DNA of 9,622 bases from JAZSNA01 sp045536135 (GTDB lineage Bacteria > Pseudomonadota > Alphaproteobacteria > CAAHEQ01 > UBA3637): positions 1 through 9,622 of the forward strand of contig JAZSNA010000016.1 of assembly GCA_045536135.1 (NCBI GenBank). The letters run 5' to 3'. The position numbers were made by a program, and so were the translations under genes. Of the stretch, positions 6,113 to 9,622 are shown in pieces (the first letter of the stretch is position 1; every line of letters starts with the position of its first letter). The notes below the pieces were generated by a model that did not search any database, was not told where the DNA came from, and saw only the letters and a program-made list of their open reading frames with translations.

Positions 6113-6155
6113 AAACTTCGATAAAAGGATGGGGTGTAAAAAAAGAGGTTATAAA

Positions 6156-6584
6156 ATGGCAAAAGAAATTGCTGGTTATATAAAATTGCAAATTCCTGCG
6201 GGAAAAGCAAATCCAAGTCCTCCTGTTGGTCCGGCTTTGGGACAACGGGGCTTAAATATTATGGACTTTTGTAAAGCATTTAATGATAAAACATCTCAAA
6301 TGGAAGCGGGTATGCCGATTCCGGTTGTGATTACGGCCTATGCGGACAGAAGTTTTACATTTACAATGAAGCTTCCGCCGGTCAGTTATTTGATTAAAAA
6401 GGCTTTGAATTTACAAAGCGCATCAAAAGAACCGGGTCGGACAAAAGTGGCTAAATTGACAAAGGCTCAATTAAAAGAAATTGCCGAATTCAAGTTGCCG
6501 GATTTAAATTGTGTGGATGTTGAAGCTGCAATGAATATTGTTGCGGGTCAAGCAAAATCCATGGGTGTTGATGTGGAGGCTTAA
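6156..6584 (+). CDS. rplK: 50S ribosomal protein L11
   Basis: This 142-residue protein binds the GTPase-associated region of 23S rRNA at the base of the L7/L12 stalk and is needed for RelA activation. The N-terminal domain has the hallmark KLQIPAGKANPSPPVGPALGQRGLNIMDFCKAFN pattern across residues 10-43, including the Pro-rich factor-facing segment. The C-terminal RNA-binding domain begins near KEPGRTKVAKLT. The length is that of typical bacterial L11. The ATG at 6156 follows an AGAGG ribosome site. The upstream in-frame GTG at 6081 would add 25 non-homologous residues and fall inside the L1 site, so I rejected it. rplA follows after two bases. Confidence 0.97.
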   Translation: MAKEIAGYIKLQIPAGKANPSPPVGPALGQRGLNIMDFCKAFNDKTSQMEAGMPIPVVITAYADRSFTFTMKLPPVSYLIKKALNLQSASKEPGRTKVAKLTKAQLKEIAEFKLPDLNCVDVEAAMNIVAGQAKSMGVDVEA

Positions 6585-6586
6585 TT

Positions 6587-7279
6587 ATGGCAAAATTATC
6601 TAAAAAATTAAAAGCAGCTTATGAAAATATCGATCGTACAAAATTGTATGGGTTGACAGAGGCTGTATCTATGGTTAAATCAAACGCAAATGCAAAATTC
6701 GATGAAACAATTGATATTGCAGTTTCTTTGGATATTGATACAAAACAAGCTGATCAAATGGTTCGTGGTTCTGTTTCTTTACCGAACGGAACCGGAAAGA
6801 CATTCCGTGTTGCTGTTTTTGCCAAAGGACCAAAAGCAGAAGAAGCTCAAAAAGCCGGTGCTGATGTTGTCGGTGATGAGGATTTGATGAAAAGAATTCA
6901 AGAAGGCTTTATGGATTTTGACCGTGTGATTACAACGCCGGATTTGATGGGTGTTGTCGGACGTTTAGGTAAGATATTGGGACCGAAAGGCTTAATGCCG
7001 AATCCGAAATTGGGAACGGTCACAATGGATATTGCCGGAACGGTAAAGGCTGTTAAGGGCGGTCAAGTTCAATACCGTGCCGATGATGCAGGTGTTGTTC
7101 ATGCCGGTGTTGGTAAAGCCAGTTTTGATGATGCTAAGATTGTTGAAAATATCAAAGCATTTGTTGAAAATTTAAATCGGACAAAACCAAGTGGCGTGAA
7201 GGGGGTCTTTATTAAAAAGATTTCCGTCAGTTCAACACAAGGTGTTGGTGTTCGTGTCGATTTGTCAAGCGTTGCTTGA
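6587..7279 (+). CDS. rplA: 50S ribosomal protein L1
   Basis: This 230-residue protein forms the mobile stalk that helps release E-site tRNA. It is also the probable repressor acting on the site before rplK. Family motifs are plain: RGSVSLPNGTGK (60-71) in domain I, then VGRLGKILGPKGLMPNPK (124-141) in domain II, and the GQVQYRADDAGVVHAGVGKASF stretch with the return to domain I near 160-181. The length is normal for bacterial L1. GGAGG sits about eight bases ahead of the ATG, within the end of rplK. A non-coding leader of 200 bases separates it from rplJ. Confidence 0.97.
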   Translation: MAKLSKKLKAAYENIDRTKLYGLTEAVSMVKSNANAKFDETIDIAVSLDIDTKQADQMVRGSVSLPNGTGKTFRVAVFAKGPKAEEAQKAGADVVGDEDLMKRIQEGFMDFDRVITTPDLMGVVGRLGKILGPKGLMPNPKLGTVTMDIAGTVKAVKGGQVQYRADDAGVVHAGVGKASFDDAKIVENIKAFVENLNRTKPSGVKGVFIKKISVSSTQGVGVRVDLSSVA

Positions 7280-7290
7280 TAAAAAATTTT

Positions 7291-7428
7291 CCTGTCCAAG
7301 ACGGATTGGTTTAAATCACGGGATTTAACGAAAGGAGAGCACTCCGCCAACCATAGACAAGAAGAAGAGTTGTAAGACGAAGCTTCTGGGCAGGTGAAAA
7401 GGGGGACTTTGGAATGGGTCCAAGGTTC
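7291..7428 (+). ncRNA. Structured rplJ leader, probable L10/L12-binding autoregulatory RNA
   Basis: The 200-base spacer 7280-7479 folds strongly and holds no gene. CCTGTCC (7291-7297) closes with GGGCAGG (7388-7394), with one G·U pair. Inside, GGATTGG (7303-7309) pairs with CCAACC (7347-7352) leaving one bulged A. It encloses two hairpins: TTAAATC/GATTTAA (7311-7328) and GGAG/CTCC (7334-7345). A further arm is AGAAG/CTTCT (7363-7387). Downstream, GGACTTTGGA (7404-7413) pairs with TCCAAGGTTC (7419-7428), with several G·U pairs. A closed multi-branch leader at this place is the layout of the known L10 leader, where the L10-L12 complex binds and represses rplJL translation. The match is by architecture, not by alignment. 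Confidence 0.75.
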
Positions 7429-7440
7429 TGTTTATTAACC

Positions 7441-7460
7441 GATTAATCAGTTGATTAATC
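7441..7460 (+). promoter_or_regulatory. Doubled palindrome hairpin just before the rplJ ribosome site
   Basis: GATTAATC occurs at 7441-7448 and again at 7453-7460, four bases (AGTT) apart. Because the 8-mer is its own reverse complement, the RNA forms a perfect eight-pair hairpin with an AGTT loop. It ends nine bases before the rplJ ribosome site GGAG (7469-7472). It could position or partly shield the site, or be a protein-binding palindrome in DNA. Confidence 0.5.
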
Positions 7461-7479
7461 AAAGAAGTGGAGACAAAAA

Positions 7480-7992
7480 GTGAAACGGGAAGAAAAAGGA
7501 CAGCTTATTTCTGCGTTGAACGAAGATTTGAAAGCTTCTGAAATCGTTGTTGTGACATTAAACAAAGGTTTAACTGTTGCAAAAACAACAGAATTGCGTT
7601 CATTGATTCGTCAAGGTGGAGCAAGCTATCGTGTGGTTAAAAACCGTCTTTCACGTCTGGCCTTTAAAGATACATCGTTTGAAGGTTTATCAGATTTAAT
7701 GAAAGGACCGACTGGTTTGGCCTTTTCAGCAGATCCGATTGCCGCTGCAAAAGCAGTTGCTGAATTTGCAAAAAAGAACGATGGTAAATTTGAAATTTTA
7801 GGCGGTTGTCTAAATGGAAAAGTGATGAGTGTTGAAGAAGTTAAAGCTTTGGCCTCTTTGCCATCCTTGGACGAACTTCGCGCCAAAATTTTGGGTGTTA
7901 TCAATGCACCGGCAACCAAAGTCGCTTGTGTTTTACAAGCACCGGCTTCACAGGTTGCTCGTGTTATGGGAGCATATGCTTCCAAGGGTTAA
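7480..7992 (+). CDS. rplJ: 50S ribosomal protein L10
   Basis: This 170-residue protein joins the L7/L12 dimers to 23S rRNA at the stalk base. The N-terminal RNA-binding domain (about 1-130) contains RREK-type basic residues, the segment LRSLIRQGGASYRVVKNRLSRLAF (39-62) and MKGPTGLAFS (74-83). The C-terminal helix, about residues 131-170, would carry the L7/L12 dimers. The start is GTG at 7480, with GGAG seven bases upstream. No in-frame ATG near the family N terminus competes. A non-ATG start may help keep translation tunable by the leader. rplL follows after 75 bases. Confidence 0.96.
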   Translation: MKREEKGQLISALNEDLKASEIVVVTLNKGLTVAKTTELRSLIRQGGASYRVVKNRLSRLAFKDTSFEGLSDLMKGPTGLAFSADPIAAAKAVAEFAKKNDGKFEILGGCLNGKVMSVEEVKALASLPSLDELRAKILGVINAPATKVACVLQAPASQVARVMGAYASKG

Positions 7993-8039
7993 GCGTGGGT
8001 TTTAAACCCGCAAAAGTCTCGGAATATTGAAAAATATTC
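7993..8039 (+). other. Two hairpins in the rplJ-rplL spacer
   Basis: Directly after the rplJ stop, GGGTT (7997-8001) pairs with AACCC (8005-8009), and GC (7993-7994) with GC (8010-8011). Then GAATATT (8022-8028) pairs perfectly with AATATTC (8033-8039) around a GAAA tetraloop. No T run follows either, so they are not clear terminators. They may stabilise the mRNA end upstream of rplL, whose product is needed in four or more copies per ribosome. Confidence 0.5.
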
Positions 8040-8067
8040 TATGTCTATAAACAAAAGGAGTTATAAA

Positions 8068-8442
8068 ATGGCTGATTTAGCTAAAATTGTAGAAGAATTG
8101 TCAACTTTGTCCGTATTAGAAGCGGCTGAATTGTCAAAAATGTTAGAAGAAAAATGGGGCGTTTCTGCTGCTGCTCCGGTCGCTGTTGCGGCTGCTGCTC
8201 CGGCTGCTGGTGCTGCTCCGGCTGAAGAAAAAACAGATTTCAACGTTGTTTTGGCCGAAGCTGGTGCTAACAAAATCGCTGTGATTAAAGAAGTTCGTAC
8301 AATCACAGGATTGGGCTTGAAAGAAGCTAAAGACCTCGTTGAAGGTGCACCTCAAACAGTTAAAGAAAATGTTCCTGCTGCAGAAGCAGAAGCAATGAAA
8401 AAAACATTAGAAGCTGCTGGTGCTAAGGTTGAATTGAAATAA
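8068..8442 (+). CDS. rplL: 50S ribosomal protein L7/L12
   Basis: This 124-residue stalk protein recruits and activates translation GTPases and is the only multi-copy ribosomal protein. The N-terminal dimerisation domain (1-32) has LSVLEAAELSKMLEEKWGV. A flexible Ala/Pro-rich hinge runs from about 33 to 53. The compact C-terminal domain (54-124) includes EKTDFNVVL, NKIAVIKEVR, TGLGLKEAKDLVEGAP and ends in AAGAKVELK. The ATG at 8068 has a strong AAAGGAG eight bases ahead. The upstream in-frame ATG at 8041 would add nine atypical residues and lacks a ribosome site. Confidence 0.98.
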   Translation: MADLAKIVEELSTLSVLEAAELSKMLEEKWGVSAAAPVAVAAAAPAAGAAPAEEKTDFNVVLAEAGANKIAVIKEVRTITGLGLKEAKDLVEGAPQTVKENVPAAEAEAMKKTLEAAGAKVELK

Positions 8443-8460
8443 TTCTTCAATAGAGTTGTT

Positions 8461-8498
8461 GTTAAGGTCGAATGCGTTTAAACGTCTTCGGCCTTAAC
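8461..8498 (+). other. Long stem between rplL and rpoB, possible RNase III processing site
   Basis: GTTAAGGTCGA (8461-8471) pairs with TCGGCCTTAAC (8488-8498) over 11 pairs with one G·U. The apical part contains the palindrome CGTTTAAACG (8475-8484), which can extend the stem. No T run follows. In E. coli the same spacer holds an RNase III cleavage stem, so the same role is a fair inference here. Confidence 0.5.
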
Positions 8499-8519
8499 GC
8501 AAGTTTAAAGTATATCGGT

Positions 8520-8547
8520 TTCCGTCCCGTTGGCGGAAGAGTTTTTT
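8520..8547 (+). terminator. Terminator-like hairpin (attenuator) before rpoB
   Basis: TTCCGTC (8520-8526) pairs with GGCGGAA (8532-8538), seven pairs with one G·U, around the loop CCGTT. Three bases later comes a run of six T (8542-8547). This is the form of an intrinsic terminator with imperfect strength. Placed between rplL and rpoB, it should let only part of transcription continue, lowering polymerase-subunit output relative to L7/L12, as the known E. coli attenuator does. Confidence 0.65.
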
Positions 8548-8565
8548 AGAATAGGAAAAACAAAT

Positions 8566-9622
8566 ATGACACAATCTTTGATGGATAAAAAACGGATTAG
8601 AAAATCTTTCGGACGAGTAGATGTAATTGCTCAATTGCCGAATTTAATTGAAATTCAAAAAAGTTCTTATGCTGAATTTTTACAAAAAGATGTACCGGCA
8701 GAAGAAAGACGGGATTTCGGATTACAAAATGCTTTCAAAGCGATGTTCCCGATTGTTGATTTTTCTGGACGCGGGGATATTGAATTTGTAAAATATGAAT
8801 TAGATGAACCAAAGTTTGATGTAGATGAATGTTTAAAAAGGGGCTTAACCTATTCGGCTCCTGTTCGTGCGACACTCCGTTTGATTGTGTGGGATATTGA
8901 CGAAAATACAGGTTCAAAAACAATTCGGGATATTAAGGAACAAGATGTTTTCATGGGTGAATTACCGATGATGACCGAAACCGGAACTTTCGTGGTCAAT
9001 GGAACGGAACGTGTTGTTGTTTCTCAAATGCATCGGTCTCCCGGTGTTTTCTTTGATCACGATGATGGGGAAAAAACATCAGGTCGTTATTTATACTCAG
9101 CTCGGATTATTCCGTATCGTGGGTCTTGGGTTGATTTGGAATTTGATGCAAAAGATTTATTATATGTTCGTATTGACCGTCGTCGTAAAATACCGGTGAC
9201 AGCATTATTATATGCTTTGGACAGTGCTGAAACGGCCGAAAAACGTAAGCGGGCTTTATCTCGCGGTAAAGAGTTGGATTTGGCTGATGTTCAAGGGATG
9301 TCAAAAGAGGAAATTTTATCTTCTTTCTATGAAAAAGTTCACTTTGAAAAGGATGGAAAGGTTTGGCGGACTGCGTTTGTTCCCGAAAACTTAAAAGGAC
9401 GCAAGTTGGAATATGACTTGGTTGATGCCGAAACTAAAAAAGTTATTATTCCGAAAGGTGAAAAGATTTTATTGCCGAAGGCTAAAAAATTAGCCAAAGA
9501 AGGTGTTAAATTTATCATTAATAGTAATGAAGATATTTTGGGACGCTTTATTGCATGTGATATTATTGATGATACAACCGGTGAAATTATAATTGAAGCC
9601 GGGAATGGAATTACAACGGAAA
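8566..9622 (+). CDS. rpoB: RNA polymerase beta subunit, N-terminal part, cut by the window edge
   Basis: The frame is open from ATG 8566 to the right edge, giving 352 codons of a protein usually about 1,350-1,400 residues long. The N terminus RKSFGRVDVIAQLPNLIEIQ and the block GTFVVNGTERVVVSQMHRSPGVFFDHD (140-166) are hallmark beta-subunit protrusion sequence. They are followed by RIIPYRGSWVDLEFD (180-194) and VRIDRRRKIPVTALL (201-215), where the lobe domain begins. The rifampicin-binding cluster and the active site lie beyond the window. A weak ribosome site (AGGA, 8553-8556) precedes the start, nine bases away. No frame break is seen in the visible part. Confidence 0.98.
   Translation, partial: MTQSLMDKKRIRKSFGRVDVIAQLPNLIEIQKSSYAEFLQKDVPAEERRDFGLQNAFKAMFPIVDFSGRGDIEFVKYELDEPKFDVDECLKRGLTYSAPVRATLRLIVWDIDENTGSKTIRDIKEQDVFMGELPMMTETGTFVVNGTERVVVSQMHRSPGVFFDHDDGEKTSGRYLYSARIIPYRGSWVDLEFDAKDLLYVRIDRRRKIPVTALLYALDSAETAEKRKRALSRGKELDLADVQGMSKEEILSSFYEKVHFEKDGKVWRTAFVPENLKGRKLEYDLVDAETKKVIIPKGEKILLPKAKKLAKEGVKFIINSNEDILGRFIACDIIDDTTGEIIIEAGNGITTE

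Noticed and set aside
6081..6155. A GTG-initiated 25-residue extension of L11
   Set aside because: It would translate through the probable L1 site and add sequence absent from L11 proteins; ATG 6156 has its own ribosome site.
7626..7985. A 119-codon open frame on the minus strand across rplJ
   Set aside because: It is a shadow of a well-supported ribosomal protein gene, is composed of low-complexity mirror sequence, and has no recognisable motif.
8041..8067. An upstream ATG for L7/L12
   Set aside because: It adds nine atypical residues that span the ribosome site of the true start and has no ribosome site itself.
8160..8220. GCTGCT-type short repeats that could suggest a tandem repeat locus
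   Set aside because: They encode the normal Ala/Pro-rich hinge of L7/L12.

Overview
The window is a low-GC stretch of bacterial chromosome, and every supported gene is on the + strand. Several things point to an alphaproteobacterium: the RecO has an alphaproteobacterial-style C-terminal half; Era carries the run IFKPRRRFDRAMV after its G3 box; the short pyruvoyl-type Psd is paired with PssA; and a tRNA-Trp leads secE-nusG-rplKAJL-rpoB. The A+T-rich codon use suggests a host-associated or gut lineage rather than a free-living high-GC one. This placement is inferred from remembered family features, not from a search.

Region 1 (1-1070) is the 3' part of an unrecognised gene whose reading frame is already open at the left edge. 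Its product is a solenoid-like protein built from a repeat of about 42 residues. It is the least explained item in the window.

Region 2 (1079-5014) looks like one transcription unit. A good sigma70-type promoter sits just before tRNA-Thr(CGT). Then come psd and pssA (phosphatidylserine to phosphatidylethanolamine), a TrmJ/SpoU-type RNA methyltransferase, the ribosome-assembly GTPase era, and the recombination mediator recO. The last four genes overlap one another by 4 to 11 bases, so membrane-lipid synthesis, RNA modification, 30S maturation and DNA repair are probably translationally coupled.

Region 3 (5011-5218) is a dense control region of about 200 bases. It holds a promoter starting inside the recO stop codon, two adjoining inverted repeats, an A/T-only-cored inverted repeat followed by a T run, and a strong promoter with a GC-rich discriminator.

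Region 4 (5219-9622) is the classic transcription/translation cluster: tRNA-Trp(CCA), secE, nusG, rplK, rplA, rplJ, rplL and the first 352 codons of rpoB. Its spacers carry the expected kinds of RNA control. There is a probable L1 autoregulatory site before rplK, a large folded L10-type leader before rplJ, hairpins between rplJ and rplL, and a long processing-type stem plus a terminator-like hairpin (attenuator) between rplL and rpoB.

I found no mobile element, CRISPR array, phage gene or clear pseudogene. The most promising places for something undescribed are the 42-residue repeat protein and the compact recO/tRNA-Trp spacer. The rest is conserved housekeeping sequence with interesting local regulation.
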